64,000 nt of DNA from Sphingomonas sp. LaA6.9 (GTDB lineage: Bacteria; Pseudomonadota; Alphaproteobacteria; Sphingomonadales; Sphingomonadaceae). The translations under genes and the position numbers were made by a program. Location: assembly GCF_022601895.1 (NCBI RefSeq), contig NZ_JAKVIO010000013.1, positions 25,528-89,527 on the forward strand, written 5' to 3'. Positions 1-9,659 of this stretch are shown here, piece by piece. Under the pieces are notes generated by a model, which was not told the DNA's origin, made no database searches, and saw nothing but the letters and a program-made list of their open reading frames with translations. Each line of letters begins with the position of its first letter. The first letter of the stretch is position 1.

Positions 1-108
1 GCGACGATGAGGCGAGCCTCACGCGGCGCTTGCCTGTGGGGCGTCGCCATGGTGTATGCTGGGCGTGGCCCGCATTTCTGCGGCTGCCGCGTCGGAGTAC
101 CCCGCTGG

Positions 109-1791
109 ATGTTCGCCCGGATGTTCGCCACGTCGACAAGCCTGGTCGCGCCCGCGTTGATCGCGGCGAGCCTGCTGTCGTCACCAGCCGTCGCGAACCG
201 GCCCGACGCGGAGGCAATGGCGCATTATGTCCGCGCGCGGCTGGCCGACAATGCGGGCGAGCCGATCGCGGCCGCCTCTGGCTATGCCGCGCTGCTGGTT
301 GCCGATCCCGGCGATCTCACCATGGCGCTGCGCACCTATCGCGGTGCGCTGGCGGCAGGCGATTCGGCGCTTGCGCTCGACGCCGCGCGGATCCTCGATG
401 CCCGCGGCGCGCTGCCTGCGGACGGGCGGCTGATGTTCTTTGCCGAGGCATTGTCAGCGGGCGACTGGAGCGGCGCGCGCGCCGCCATCGCGACCATGGA
501 GAAGGAGGAAACCTTCGCCTTTCTCGCGCCCATGTTGCGGGCCTGGACCAATTTCGGTGCGGGCGATGGCGCCACGACCGATCTGCTGAGGGCGCGCACG
601 ACGAGCGCGCTCACCTCGGCCTACAGGGGCGAACAGGAGGCCCTGCTGCTGCTCGCGCAGCGCAAGGCCGATGAAGGCGCCACGAGTTACAGGGCGCTGA
701 CCGCGATCGGCGGGGGGGCGTCCGAGGTTGCGATCCGGATAGCCGTGGCGGGCCGGCTGACCAAGCTGGGCGAACGCCGGACTGCGCTGGACCTGCTCAA
801 TGGCAATGATCCGACGCTGAAGGCCGCACGCGCACTGCTCGCGAACCACAAGAAGCTGCCCGGCGGCGTGACCAGCCCGGCAAAGGGTGTGTCGCTGTTG
901 TTCGCGCGACTGGCCGAAGATATCGGGCGGCAGGATCTGCCCACGCCCATCGGCCTCTCCATCGCCCGGATCGCGCTGACGCTCGACCCGAAGAGCGACG
1001 TCGCGCTGCTGCTCGTTGCCGAGATGATCGCCGCGAAGGGAAATGCCGAGATCGCGTTGCCGCTGCTCGACCGCATAAATCCCAAGGGGCCATGGACCGC
1101 GGCCGCGCGCGATACGCGAGTGCAGATTCTCGTCGATGCCGGCGAGCCGCAGCGCGCGCTCGAAACCGCGACCGCGGCGACGCTGGGGCGTGACGCGACC
1201 GTTGGCGATTTCACCCGGCTGGGAGAGCGTTACGCCGAGTTGAAGCGGCATGGCGAGGCCGCGGCTGCCTACGATCAGGCGCTGGCCATGGCCGAGAAGA
1301 CGGAGGATGGCGCGGGCTGGGCGCTCTGGCTGCTCAAGGGCAGTGCGCACTATGAAGCCGGCGACTGGCCGCAGGCCAAGGCCGCGCTGACGCGCGCGGC
1401 CGAACTTGGCCCCGAACAGGCGGTGGTGCTCAACTATCTCGGCTATGCCAAGCTCGAATATCGCGAAGATCTGGAGGAGGCCGAACGGCTGATCCGGCGG
1501 GCAAGCGAACTGGCACCGCAGGATCCCGCGATCACCGATTCACTCGGTTGGGCCTATTTCATTCGCGGCAACATTCCCAAGGCGGTCGAGGCGCTGGAGC
1601 GCGCCGCCGCCGCGGTGCCCGACGAACCGACGATCAACGAGCATCTGGGTGACGCATACTGGGCCGCTGGGCGCAGGATCGAAGCGCGCTATGCCTGGAC
1701 CGCTGCCAATGTGAATGCCGACGGGCATGTCGCCGAGCGGATCAAGGCCAAGCTCGATATCGGGCTCAAGCCCGAAAACGCCGCGCCCTGA
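109..1791 (+). CDS. Secreted TPR-repeat protein
   Basis: About 560 residues. It opens with a hydrophobic signal-like segment ending in an Ala-Val-Ala|Asn cleavage-like site around residue 30, so it is probably exported to the periplasm. Helical repeats fill the rest. The last 200 residues contain recognisable tetratricopeptide units, with the typical alternation of small and aromatic residues (LNYLGYAKLEY, DSLGWAYFIRG, EHLGDAYWAAG). TPR proteins usually scaffold protein complexes; no catalytic domain is seen. The reading frame is open almost to the left edge of the window. I prefer the ATG at 109 because it directly precedes the signal sequence; 121 is an alternative. The stop lies 8 bases before ispE, so the two are probably co-transcribed. 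The specific role is unknown. Confidence 0.8.
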   Translation: MFARMFATSTSLVAPALIAASLLSSPAVANRPDAEAMAHYVRARLADNAGEPIAAASGYAALLVADPGDLTMALRTYRGALAAGDSALALDAARILDARGALPADGRLMFFAEALSAGDWSGARAAIATMEKEETFAFLAPMLRAWTNFGAGDGATTDLLRARTTSALTSAYRGEQEALLLLAQRKADEGATSYRALTAIGGGASEVAIRIAVAGRLTKLGERRTALDLLNGNDPTLKAARALLANHKKLPGGVTSPAKGVSLLFARLAEDIGRQDLPTPIGLSIARIALTLDPKSDVALLLVAEMIAAKGNAEIALPLLDRINPKGPWTAAARDTRVQILVDAGEPQRALETATAATLGRDATVGDFTRLGERYAELKRHGEAAAAYDQALAMAEKTEDGAGWALWLLKGSAHYEAGDWPQAKAALTRAAELGPEQAVVLNYLGYAKLEYREDLEEAERLIRRASELAPQDPAITDSLGWAYFIRGNIPKAVEALERAAAAVPDEPTINEHLGDAYWAAGRRIEARYAWTAANVNADGHVAERIKAKLDIGLKPENAAP

Positions 1792-1799
1792 ACTCATCG

Positions 1800-2639
1800 A
1801 TGTTGAGTGAAATCGCCCCGGCCAAGATCAATCTGGCGCTGCACGTCCGCGCGCGGCGCGCCGATGGCTATCACGATATCGAAAGCCTGTTCGCCTTTGC
1901 CGAGGATGGCGACGTCCTGCATGCCGAGCCTGCCGACGCGCTTTCGCTCATAATCGAAGGGCCGTTTGCCGAAGCGCTTGCGCACGAGGGCACCGACAAT
2001 CTGGTACTGCGTGCAGCGCGTGCTCTGGCGCAGGCATTCGATGTTGACGCCGGCGCGCGGCTGACGCTCGACAAGCGCGTGCCCGTGGCGGCGGGGCTGG
2101 GCGGCGGCTCGGCCGATGCCGCGGCCGCGCTCCGGTTGCTCGCCCGTCTCTGGCGGATCGACGCCGGGGACCCATGTATCGGTGAGATCGCCGCCGGACT
2201 GGGGGCCGATGTGCCCGCCTGCCTGGCGAGCCAGACGTTGCGTGGCGAGGCGCGCGGCGATGTGCTGCTGGTGGCGGACGGCTCCGGGCTTTCGACCATG
2301 CCGCTGCTGCTCGCCAACCCGCGAATTCCGCTGGCAACGGGCCCGGTGTTCAAGGGCTGGGACGGCGTGGATCGCGGCGCGCTGGCGCCGGGCGATCCGC
2401 TCGATGCCGCGCGCGCCGGGCGCAATGATCTCGAGCCGCCCGCGATCGCGCTCGTGCCTGAAATCGGTGCACTGGTCGCGATGCTGGCCGCGCAGCCGGG
2501 TGCCGTGCTCGCACGGATGTCGGGCTCTGGCGCCAGCTGCTTCGCGCTGTTTGATAGGCCTGCCGCGCGATCCGCCGCCGCCACTGCGCTACGCGCACGC
2601 TGGCCCGGTTACTGGTGTCTCGAAACCGTACTCAAATGA
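1800..2639 (+). CDS. ispE: 4-diphosphocytidyl-2-C-methyl-D-erythritol kinase
   Basis: GHMP-family kinase of the non-mevalonate (MEP) isoprenoid pathway. It phosphorylates CDP-methylerythritol with ATP in the cytosol. The 279 residues match the family length. Seen in the sequence: the N-terminal APAKINLAL motif with Lys9, the glycine-rich phosphate loop PVAAGLGGGSADAA at about 95-107, LGADVPACL with the expected catalytic Asp near 137, and the C-terminal MSGSGASCFALF loop. It follows the TPR gene by 8 bases. Confidence 0.95.
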   Translation: MLSEIAPAKINLALHVRARRADGYHDIESLFAFAEDGDVLHAEPADALSLIIEGPFAEALAHEGTDNLVLRAARALAQAFDVDAGARLTLDKRVPVAAGLGGGSADAAAALRLLARLWRIDAGDPCIGEIAAGLGADVPACLASQTLRGEARGDVLLVADGSGLSTMPLLLANPRIPLATGPVFKGWDGVDRGALAPGDPLDAARAGRNDLEPPAIALVPEIGALVAMLAAQPGAVLARMSGSGASCFALFDRPAARSAAATALRARWPGYWCLETVLK

Positions 2640-2646
2640 TCCTTCA

Positions 2647-2672
2647 GTCCCGAATCGGGACCGGTTTTTCGG
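2647..2672. repeat. Short palindromic element after ispE
   Basis: GTCCCGA (2647-2653) and TCGGGAC (2655-2661) form a perfect short inverted repeat one base apart. CGGTTTTTCGG follows directly at 2662-2672. The same three modules recur, in a different order, in the stem-loop at 56852-56900 upstream of parA. This suggests a dispersed intergenic repeat family. It might act as a terminator for ispE, but the T-run is inside the motif and not after a strong stem. Confidence 0.45.
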
Positions 2673-2882
2673 CAGCGCTGCTCCGGAAATCTGAGAATTT
2701 GGCGGCTGGCATGCGGCTTGCGTGGAATGGCGCGAACGGATCGGGCGCAGCGTGCCCCGTCCGCGGATGATCCATGCCTCGCGCGGCGTGCATCATTGGT
2801 CGGGGCGGTGGTCGAGGAGGCTGCCGCCCCGATGCCTTTCGGACAGGTGACAAATCGCGGAAGCACGGGCACTAAAGGCGCC

Positions 2883-3644
2883 ATGTTCGATCTCGCACGC
2901 GATGGACCGGTCGCCCGACTCAGCCTCAACAGGCCCGAAGCCCACAACGCCATTCCCCATGCCGGATGGGCCGAACTCGAGGCGGTGCTCGACGGGCTCG
3001 CCGATGCGCCGCCGCGCGCGCTGATCGTCCATTCGCACGATCCCGGGCAGTTCTGCGCGGGCGCCGACCTGGGCGACCTCGCCAAACTCGCGAACGATGC
3101 CTTGGCGCGCCGCGAGATGCGCGTCACCATGCGCGCGGCGCTTGCCAGGCTGGCAAGCCTGCCGTTTCCAGTGATTGCCGCAATCGACGGCGCCTGTTTC
3201 GGTGCGGGTGTTGCGCTTGCGCTCGCCTGCGATATCCGCGTGGCGGGGCATGGTGCGCGCTTCTCGATCCCGCCCGCGCGGCTCGGCATCAGCTATCCGC
3301 ACGAGGATATCGCGCGGCTGGTGGAACTGGTCGGCTGGGGCCAGGCGTCGCGCCTGTTGTTCACCGCTGCGCCTTTCAACTCGGAGCAGGCGCTGGCGAT
3401 GGGGCTGATCGAGATCGCCGAGAGCACCGCCTGGAGCCCGGCCAACCAGCTTGCGACCGAGATTGCGAGCAACGCGCCCGGCAGCCTCGCGCTGTTGAAG
3501 CGATCGATTGCGCTTGCTGCCACGGGCGTCCTTACGAGCGACGCGATGGATGACGCTTTCGAGATGAGCTTTCAGAGCGACGAATTTGCACAACGGCTCG
3601 CTGCGATGCGCACACGCTCCAAGACACCGGGCAATGGCCGATGA
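2883..3644 (+). CDS. Enoyl-CoA hydratase/isomerase (crotonase) family protein
   Basis: 253 residues with a clear crotonase fold: an early RLSLNRPEAHNAI strand, the oxyanion-hole segment PGQFCAGADLGDL, and the second CoA-loop GACFGAGVALALACD. Proteins of this family act on acyl-CoA thioesters. The two glutamates that act as acid/base in true enoyl-CoA hydratases are not evident. The first would sit where the sequence reads GAGVALAL, and the second where it reads IPPARLGIS. The hydratase reaction is therefore doubtful, and another crotonase activity (isomerase, hydrolase or decarboxylase) is possible. The start at 2883 is chosen by alignment to the family; the frame is open further upstream but looks non-coding. 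The stop overlaps the next start (ATGA). Confidence 0.85.
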   Translation: MFDLARDGPVARLSLNRPEAHNAIPHAGWAELEAVLDGLADAPPRALIVHSHDPGQFCAGADLGDLAKLANDALARREMRVTMRAALARLASLPFPVIAAIDGACFGAGVALALACDIRVAGHGARFSIPPARLGISYPHEDIARLVELVGWGQASRLLFTAAPFNSEQALAMGLIEIAESTAWSPANQLATEIASNAPGSLALLKRSIALAATGVLTSDAMDDAFEMSFQSDEFAQRLAAMRTRSKTPGNGR

Positions 3645-4384
3645 TGCCGCACAAGGTTGACGGGCAGCGCGATTCGGGGCTGCTCATCATCGTCGACCAT
3701 GCCTCCAATGCCGTGCCCGAGGATATCGACCTCGGCGTTCCGGCCCCGCTGATGGCCGAGCATATGGCGATCGACATCGGGACATGGGATCTCTGCCACG
3801 CGCTGTCGCAGCGGCTTTCGGCGCCTGCGCTGCTGGCAACGGTTTCGCGGCTGGTGATCGACCTCAATCGCGAGGAAGACGCGCATACGATCATACCGCT
3901 GCACAGTGACGGACATGAGATCCCGGGCAATGCTTCGCTCAGCGATGCCGAGCGGGTGGCGCGGATCGATCGCTTCTGGCATCCATATCATGATGCCGTG
4001 GCCGACCACATTGCGGAGCTCCGGCCCGCAATGCTCGTTTCGTTGCACAGTTTCACGCCAATGCTCAGAAGCGATCCGCATCAGCAGCGGCCGTGGCAGA
4101 TCGGGATTCTCTACAATGACGATGATCGCGCCGCGCGGCTCGCGATCCCGGCTTTCGAGGCCGCGGGCGTCGCGACGGGGGACAATCTTCCCTATTCGGG
4201 CAAGGTGCTCAACGCGACGATGAATCGGCACGGCGAGGCCAATGGCATTGCCTATCTGGGGATCGAGGTGCGTCAGGATCTGATTTCAGATCCAGCGGGC
4301 GTCGAACGCTGGGCCGACATAATCGCGCCGATTATCGCGGAAACGCGCAACGGGGTTGCGCGAGAGGCGGCTTTCGGGACATAG
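3641..4384 (+). CDS. N-formylglutamate amidohydrolase family protein
   Basis: 247 residues resembling the N-formylglutamate amidohydrolase family, which hydrolyses N-formylglutamate to formate and glutamate at the end of one histidine degradation route. Seen: [11 protein letters not shown] near the N-terminus, the acidic DIGTWDL segment, the RLVIDLNRE strand, and SLHSFTPML with a likely zinc-ligand His. The ATG overlaps the crotonase stop by 4 bases. No hut genes are nearby, so the physiological substrate is uncertain; related proteins have been annotated only by family. Confidence 0.8.
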   Translation: MMPHKVDGQRDSGLLIIVDHASNAVPEDIDLGVPAPLMAEHMAIDIGTWDLCHALSQRLSAPALLATVSRLVIDLNREEDAHTIIPLHSDGHEIPGNASLSDAERVARIDRFWHPYHDAVADHIAELRPAMLVSLHSFTPMLRSDPHQQRPWQIGILYNDDDRAARLAIPAFEAAGVATGDNLPYSGKVLNATMNRHGEANGIAYLGIEVRQDLISDPAGVERWADIIAPIIAETRNGVAREAAFGT

Positions 4385-4406
4385 GCGTGCGCTCAAAGGA
4401 GCCCCC

Positions 4407-6128
4407 ATGACGCACAGTTTCGACAAGTCCCGCCTTCCCAGCCGCCATGTTTCGGTCGGCCCCGAGCGTGCCCCGCACCGCAGCTATTATTACGCGATGG
4501 GGCTTACCGAGGAGGAAATCGCGCGGCCTTTCGTGGGAATCGCGTCGGCGGGCAACGACAGCGCGCCGTGCAATACGACGCTCGATCACCAGGCGGATTT
4601 CTGCCGCCAGGGTGTGAACGAGGAGGGCGGCATGCCGCGCCGTTTCAACACGATCACCGTCACCGATGGTATCGCGATGGGCCATCAGGGCATGAAGAGC
4701 TCGCTCGCGAGCCGCGAGGTGATCGCGGATTCGGTCGAGCTGTCGGTGCGCGGGCACTGCTATGACGCGCTCGTCACCTTTGCGGGCTGCGACAAGTCGC
4801 TGCCGGGCATGATGATGGCGATGCTGCGCCTGAACGTGCCGTCGATCTTCGTCTATGGCGGCTCGATCCTTCCCGGTCGTTATCAGGACCGTGACGTCAC
4901 CGTCGTCGACGTGTTCGAGGTGGTCGGCAAATATGCCGCCGGTGCCTGTCCGCTCAAGGACGTGATCGCGCTCGAAAAGGTCGCATGCCCCGGGCACGGC
5001 GCGTGCGGCGGCCAGTATACCGCCAACACCATGGCCTGCGTCGGCGAGGCGATCGGATTGTCCTTGCCCAACAGCAACATGGCGCCCGCGCCTTACAAGA
5101 GCCGTGAGGAGGTCGCGGTCGCGGCCGGCAGGCAGGTGATGGAGCTGCTGGCGAAGAATATCCGTCCGCGCGACATCTGCACGCGCGAGGCGTTCGAGAA
5201 TGCGGCGCGGATCGTCGCGGCGACGGGCGGCTCGACCAATGGCGCGCTGCATCTGCCCGCGATGGCCAACGAATGCGGGATCGAGTTCGACCTGTTCGAC
5301 GTCGCCGAGATCTTCAAGACCACGCCCTATATCGCAGACCTCAAGCCCGGCGGGAAATATGTCGCCAAGGACATGTACGACGCGGGTGGCATCTACATGC
5401 TGATGAAGACGCTGCTCGACAACGGCCTGCTCCACGGCAATCCGATGACGGTGACGGGCAAGACGATCGCCGAAAACATCGAAGAGGTGACGTGGAACCC
5501 CGACCAGAAGGTGATCTACGACGTGAAGGCGCCGATCACACCGACGGGCGGCGTCGTCGGCCTGAAAGGCACGCTTGCCCCAAATGGCGCGATCGTGAAG
5601 GTCGCAGGCATGCATCGCCTGCAGTTCGAGGGGCCGGCGCATGTTTTCGAGTGCGAGGAGGATGCCTTCGAGGCGGTCGAGCATCGCAGGATCCAGGAGG
5701 GTGAGGTCGTCATCATTCGCAATGAAGGGCCCAAGGGCGGCCCCGGCATGCGCGAAATGCTCTCGACCACCGCCGCGCTCTACGGCCTTGGCATGGGCGA
5801 GAAGGTGGCGCTGATTACCGACGGGCGCTTCTCGGGCGCGACGCGCGGCTTCTGCATCGGCCATGTCGGCCCCGAGGCGGCCGAAGGCGGACCGATCGCG
5901 CTGGTCGAAAATGGCGACATCATCGCGATCGACGCCGAAGCGGGCACGATCGACCTCAAGGTCGACGAAGCGGTGCTCGCCGAGCGCCGCAAGGCGTGGA
6001 CCCCGCGCACGAACGATTACCAGTCGGGCGCATTGTGGCGCTATGCGCAGAATGTCGGTCCTGCCTATAAGGGGGCGGTGACGCACCCCGGGGCAAAGGC
6101 CGAAACGCATGTCTATGCGGACATCTAG
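4407..6128 (+). CDS. ilvD: Dihydroxy-acid dehydratase
   Basis: 573 residues. It converts 2,3-dihydroxy-isovalerate or -methylvalerate to the 2-keto acids in valine and isoleucine synthesis. Cluster-ligand cysteines appear in the expected order: [21 protein letters not shown] and [17 protein letters not shown]. The C-terminal [22 protein letters not shown] motif region is intact (5815-5870). The start at 4407 is supported by a strong AAGGAG ribosome binding site at about 4396-4401; an earlier in-frame ATG overlaps the previous gene and lacks one. The other ilv genes lie about 45 kb away at 50.4-53.8 kb. Confidence 0.96.
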   Translation: MTHSFDKSRLPSRHVSVGPERAPHRSYYYAMGLTEEEIARPFVGIASAGNDSAPCNTTLDHQADFCRQGVNEEGGMPRRFNTITVTDGIAMGHQGMKSSLASREVIADSVELSVRGHCYDALVTFAGCDKSLPGMMMAMLRLNVPSIFVYGGSILPGRYQDRDVTVVDVFEVVGKYAAGACPLKDVIALEKVACPGHGACGGQYTANTMACVGEAIGLSLPNSNMAPAPYKSREEVAVAAGRQVMELLAKNIRPRDICTREAFENAARIVAATGGSTNGALHLPAMANECGIEFDLFDVAEIFKTTPYIADLKPGGKYVAKDMYDAGGIYMLMKTLLDNGLLHGNPMTVTGKTIAENIEEVTWNPDQKVIYDVKAPITPTGGVVGLKGTLAPNGAIVKVAGMHRLQFEGPAHVFECEEDAFEAVEHRRIQEGEVVIIRNEGPKGGPGMREMLSTTAALYGLGMGEKVALITDGRFSGATRGFCIGHVGPEAAEGGPIALVENGDIIAIDAEAGTIDLKVDEAVLAERRKAWTPRTNDYQSGALWRYAQNVGPAYKGAVTHPGAKAETHVYADI

Positions 6129-6474
6129 AGCAGCCGCACCCATGATGTTGCTCGCCGCGTGCGGCGGGCAAGGGGGTGGGGAGGATGCCTCCACCGCGAC
6201 CGCCGAGCGGATCGAATGCGCAGCGGCGGGCCAAAGCGCGTTGCGCCGCGACTGCACCGTCGAGCGCGGCAAGGACGGTGCGGGCGCACTGATCCTTACC
6301 GTCAGCCATCCCGATGGCCATTTCCGGCGGCTGCGCGTCGTTGATGACGGACGCGGCGTGGTCGCAGCCGATGGCGCGGAGGAGGCGCAGGTCGTGGTGC
6401 TGGGCGAGGGCGGAATCGAGGTCACACTGGCGGGTGAGCGCTATCGCCTGCCCGCGACGATCAAGGGCCAATGA
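6115..6474 (+). CDS. Small predicted lipoprotein
   Basis: 119 residues from the ATG at 6115; an ATG at 6109 is equally possible. A short basic N-terminus ([10 protein letters not shown]) is followed by LLAAC, a good lipobox with the Cys as lipid acceptor, so the mature protein is probably anchored in a membrane. The rest is a small domain rich in Ala, Gly and Glu with no recognised family. It overlaps the end of ilvD by 14 bases, and its stop overlaps the NAD(P)HX repair gene start (ATGA). The three genes are therefore tightly coupled. Confidence 0.7.
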   Translation: MRTSRAAAPMMLLAACGGQGGGEDASTATAERIECAAAGQSALRRDCTVERGKDGAGALILTVSHPDGHFRRLRVVDDGRGVVAADGAEEAQVVVLGEGGIEVTLAGERYRLPATIKGQ

Positions 6475-7856
6475 CCGGACCGCGTCCGATCCTGACTGCC
6501 GTGCAGATGCGGGCGGCTGAGGAGGACGCGATCGCTGCGGGGACGAGCGTCGACGAATTGATGGATCGTGCGGGGCGTGCGGTGGCCGAGGCGGCGTGGC
6601 GTTTCGGCGGTACGCGGCCCGTGCTGGTGCTGTGCGGACCGGGCAATAATGGCGGCGATGGCTATGTTGCGGCGTGCTATCTGAAGGCGCGCGGCGCAAA
6701 GGTGCGCGTGGCGGCAACGGGCGAGCCGAAAAGCGCGGCCGCGATCAACGCACGCAAGGGCTGGGACGGCCCCGTCGAGACGCTGGGCGAGGCGCAGCCC
6801 GCGCCGGTTCTGGTCGATGCGCTCTTCGGCACGGGGCTGACACGGCCGCTCGATGTCACGATCACGGCGCCGCTCGAACGCCTTGTCGCCGCCGCGCATT
6901 TTGCGATCGCGGTCGATGTGCCGAGCGGGCTCGCGACCGATGAGGGTGCGTTGCTGGCGTCGGTTCCGTATTTCCACCTGACCGTCGCGCTCGGTGCGAT
7001 GAAGCCCGCGCACCGGCTGCAGCCGGCAGCGAGCCATTGCGGAACGGTGATTGTCGGCGACATCGGGATCGCGTTCGCGTCGAAATGCCGCGAGCTGTCG
7101 CAGCCGGCATTGCGCGCGCCAGGCGTCGGGGATCACAAATATACGCGCGGGCTTGTCGCGGTGATTGCGGGCGCGATGGCGGGTGCAGCGCGATTGTCCG
7201 CCACCGCGGCGGCGCACGCGGGTGCAGGCTATGTCCGGCTCTATGGCGGGTCAGGCGGGCCCGACGCGCTTGTGCATCTGCCCGCCGACGAACTCGATGC
7301 GGCGCTTGAGGATGCGCGGATCGGCGCGGTGCTGATCGGGCCGGGGCTTGGGCGCGATGCCGTAGCGAAACGGCGGCTCGATGCGGCTCTGGCCAGCGGC
7401 AGGCCATTGGTGCTCGATGCCGATGCGTTGCATCTGCTCGGCAAGCTCGGCCTGAAGCGGCTCTCGCGCCTCGAAACGCCTGCGATCCTGACCCCGCATG
7501 GCGGAGAATTTTCTGTGCTTTTCGGCGAGGGCGCGGGGAGCAAGATCGACCGCGCCGTCGCGGCGGCGCGCGATGCGAATGCCATCATCGTGCACAAGGG
7601 CGCGGACACGGTGATCGCGTCTCCTGACGGTATGGCAACCATTGCACCGCCCGCATCGACCTGGCTTTCGACCGCGGGGACGGGCGATGTGCTTGCCGGG
7701 ATCATCGCGGCAATGCGCGCGCGTGGCATCAGTGCAGCCGATGCGGCGGCGGCTGGCGTCTGGCTTCACAGCGAGGCGGCACGGCGCGCGGGCTCCGCTT
7801 TTATTGCCGATGAGCTTGCAACGCATCTGCCGGGCGCTATTGCAGCCTGCCTGTAG
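6471..7856 (+). CDS. nnr: Bifunctional NAD(P)H-hydrate epimerase / ADP-dependent dehydratase
   Basis: 461 residues in two domains. The N-terminal epimerase (YjeF_N, about 1-215) carries LCGPGNNGGDGYVAA. The C-terminal ribokinase-like dehydratase (about 220-461) carries LTPHGGEFSVLF and the anion-hole motif TAGTGDVLAGIIAAM. The enzyme repairs damaged hydrated NADH and NADPH. Length and both motifs match the fused bacterial form. The start overlaps the lipoprotein stop by 4 bases. Confidence 0.93.
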   Translation: MTGPRPILTAVQMRAAEEDAIAAGTSVDELMDRAGRAVAEAAWRFGGTRPVLVLCGPGNNGGDGYVAACYLKARGAKVRVAATGEPKSAAAINARKGWDGPVETLGEAQPAPVLVDALFGTGLTRPLDVTITAPLERLVAAAHFAIAVDVPSGLATDEGALLASVPYFHLTVALGAMKPAHRLQPAASHCGTVIVGDIGIAFASKCRELSQPALRAPGVGDHKYTRGLVAVIAGAMAGAARLSATAAAHAGAGYVRLYGGSGGPDALVHLPADELDAALEDARIGAVLIGPGLGRDAVAKRRLDAALASGRPLVLDADALHLLGKLGLKRLSRLETPAILTPHGGEFSVLFGEGAGSKIDRAVAAARDANAIIVHKGADTVIASPDGMATIAPPASTWLSTAGTGDVLAGIIAAMRARGISAADAAAAGVWLHSEAARRAGSAFIADELATHLPGAIAACL

Positions 7857-7876
7857 TGAACGATCACGTTATTGCC

Positions 7877-7993
7877 CCGCTCATCCTGAGTAGGGACTGA
7901 GCCCGGCGAAGGCCCGTATCGAAGGATCGTCTGCTCCGTATGTCCTTCGATACGCCATTTCGACTTCGCTCAATGGCTACTCAGGATGAGCGG
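7877..7993. repeat. Nested intergenic inverted repeat (REP-like)
   Basis: Perfect 17-base arms, CCGCTCATCCTGAGTAG at 7877-7893 and its reverse complement at 7977-7993, enclose a second perfect 11-base pair of arms, GTATCGAAGGA at 7916-7926 and TCCTTCGATAC at 7943-7953. The whole fills the gap between two plus-strand genes. The layout resembles the dispersed palindromic repeats found between genes in many proteobacteria. It could also act as a terminator-like structure for nnr, but there is no T-run. Confidence 0.75.
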
Positions 7994-8020
7994 ATTGATT
8001 GAAAGCGAGCTATTTAGACG

Positions 8021-9223
8021 GTGACGACCGACACTTCCGAAATCCTCCGCATCGCCGCGCGCGGCGACGGTGTAACTGCTGACGGGCGCTATTTCGCGCT
8101 GACCGCGCCCGGCGACCGCGTGGCCGCCGATGGCGCGATCATCCCCGGCCCGCACCACGCGCCGCCCGCCTGCCCGCATTTTCCGGAATGTGGTGGCTGT
8201 CAGCTCCAGCAACTGGATGAAGCGAGCTTCGCGCAGTTTGTCACCGAGCGCGTGACCAATGCGCTTTCGGGGCAGCAGCTCGCGCTGCCCGAGGTTATGC
8301 CCGCGCATATCTCGCCGTCCAACAGCCGGCGCCGCGCCAGCCTGCGCGCAGAGCGCCGCGGCAGGAAGGTGCTGATCGGATTCAATGCGGGCAAGAGCCA
8401 TCGCATCGTCGACATGACGGAATGCGCGATCCTGCACCCCGCGCTGTTCGCGCTGATCGCGCCGCTGCGTGCGCTGCTCGGCCCGATGCTGCGCGAGAAG
8501 CGCGCGGCGGGCGTGAGGATGACGCTGACCGATCAGGGCGTCGACCTGCTGCTCGACGGGATCGAGGCCGAGGGGCTTGCCGCGGCCGAAGGATTGTCGC
8601 GTTTCGCCGAGGATAATGCGCTGGCCCGGCTGTCACTCGACGATGGCCTCGGTCCCCAGACGCGCTGGGAGCCCGAGCCGGTGACGGTGACGCTGGGCGG
8701 CGTTGCGGTGGGCGTGCCGCACGATGCCTTTCTTCAGGCGACGCAGGATGGCGAGGCCGCGCTGATCGCCGCGGTGCGCGATGCGATCGGTGACGCGCCG
8801 ACCGCCGCCGATCTGTTTTCGGGGCTTGGCACCTTCGCGCTTTCGGTTGTCGAGGGGCGCAAGGTCTATGCCGCCGAAGCTGCGCGCGACTCGGCCTTTG
8901 CGCTGAAGGGCGCTGCGGGACGCGTGCAGGCACCGGTGTTCGTCGAGCATCGCGACCTTTATCGCCGTCCGCTCACCACCGCCGAACTCGATCGCTTCGG
9001 CGCGGTCATCCTCGACCCGCCGCGCGCGGGTGCCGAGGAGCAGATCAGGGCGCTCGCAAGCTCGAAGACGCCGCGGATCGCCTATGTCTCGTGCAACCCG
9101 GCCACCTTCGCGCGCGACGCCAAGACGTTGATCGAGGGCGGCTACCGGATGGACTGGGTAAAGCCCGTCGGCCAGTTCCGCTGGTCAACCCATGTGGAAC
9201 TGGCCGCGGCTTTCGCGCGATAG
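8021..9223 (+). CDS. TrmA/RlmD-family RNA (uracil-C5) methyltransferase, 4Fe-4S type
   Basis: 400 residues, starting at GTG. Cysteines at about 51, 57 and 60 (CPHFPECGGC) and 135 (MTECAIL) make the C-x5-C-x2-C...C cluster-binding pattern of RlmD/RumA-type enzymes. The SAM-binding half has DLFSGLGTFALSV and ILDPPRAGAEEQI, and the catalytic cysteine lies in YVSCNPATF. It should methylate C5 of a uridine in 23S rRNA or tRNA. The N-terminal TRAM domain is short. The exact target base cannot be told from sequence. Confidence 0.9.
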   Translation: MTTDTSEILRIAARGDGVTADGRYFALTAPGDRVAADGAIIPGPHHAPPACPHFPECGGCQLQQLDEASFAQFVTERVTNALSGQQLALPEVMPAHISPSNSRRRASLRAERRGRKVLIGFNAGKSHRIVDMTECAILHPALFALIAPLRALLGPMLREKRAAGVRMTLTDQGVDLLLDGIEAEGLAAAEGLSRFAEDNALARLSLDDGLGPQTRWEPEPVTVTLGGVAVGVPHDAFLQATQDGEAALIAAVRDAIGDAPTAADLFSGLGTFALSVVEGRKVYAAEAARDSAFALKGAAGRVQAPVFVEHRDLYRRPLTTAELDRFGAVILDPPRAGAEEQIRALASSKTPRIAYVSCNPATFARDAKTLIEGGYRMDWVKPVGQFRWSTHVELAAAFAR

Positions 9224-9224
9224 G

Positions 9225-9647
9225 TCAGAATATGGCCATCGCGGCGTGGAGCGTGAGCGCAACCACGCACAGCGTCGACAGCACGAAGATCGAAAAGCGG
9301 ACCATGATGTTGTTGACGGTTACCTGCACAAGGCTGTGGATAACCCTGAGGACAACAAAGGCCCAGGCGATCGTCGCGTTGAGACCGTCGCCCTGACCGA
9401 TCATCGCGAGCGTCAACGCGATCGCGTAGAAAATCGTCGGCTGTTCCATCAGGTGATTATAGTTGTCGGCCTTCCATCGCACATTGGCTGGGAGACCCGA
9501 CATCAGCTCGCCGGGCGGGATCGTCGGATCGAGCACGAGCTTCGCCTTCTGCATCGCAGGGATGCGCGTGGCGTACATCCACACCCACATGACGAGCGAC
9601 CAGGCGACAAGTGCCACCACCGGGCCAAGTATCTGACTATGATGCAT
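9225..9647 (-). CDS. MAPEG family membrane protein (copy 1)
   Basis: 140 residues with four hydrophobic segments. It contains the motif NYNHLMEQPTIFYA and a conserved LRVIHSLVQVTVN stretch, as in bacterial MAPEG (membrane-associated eicosanoid/glutathione metabolism) proteins. Bacterial members are mostly uncharacterised; some are glutathione-dependent. It is clearly paralogous to the gene just upstream (9660-10085), and only 12 bases separate them, so this is a tandem duplication in one transcript. Confidence 0.85.
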   Translation of the reverse strand: MHHSQILGPVVALVAWSLVMWVWMYATRIPAMQKAKLVLDPTIPPGELMSGLPANVRWKADNYNHLMEQPTIFYAIALTLAMIGQGDGLNATIAWAFVVLRVIHSLVQVTVNNIMVRFSIFVLSTLCVVALTLHAAMAIF

Positions 9648-9659
9648 GACCTTTTCTCC

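Noticed and set aside
4332..6425. 697-codon open frame on the minus strand across ilvD
   Set aside because: It is antisense to a fully conserved ilvD and its product is Arg/His-rich with no domain; typical of high-GC codon bias.
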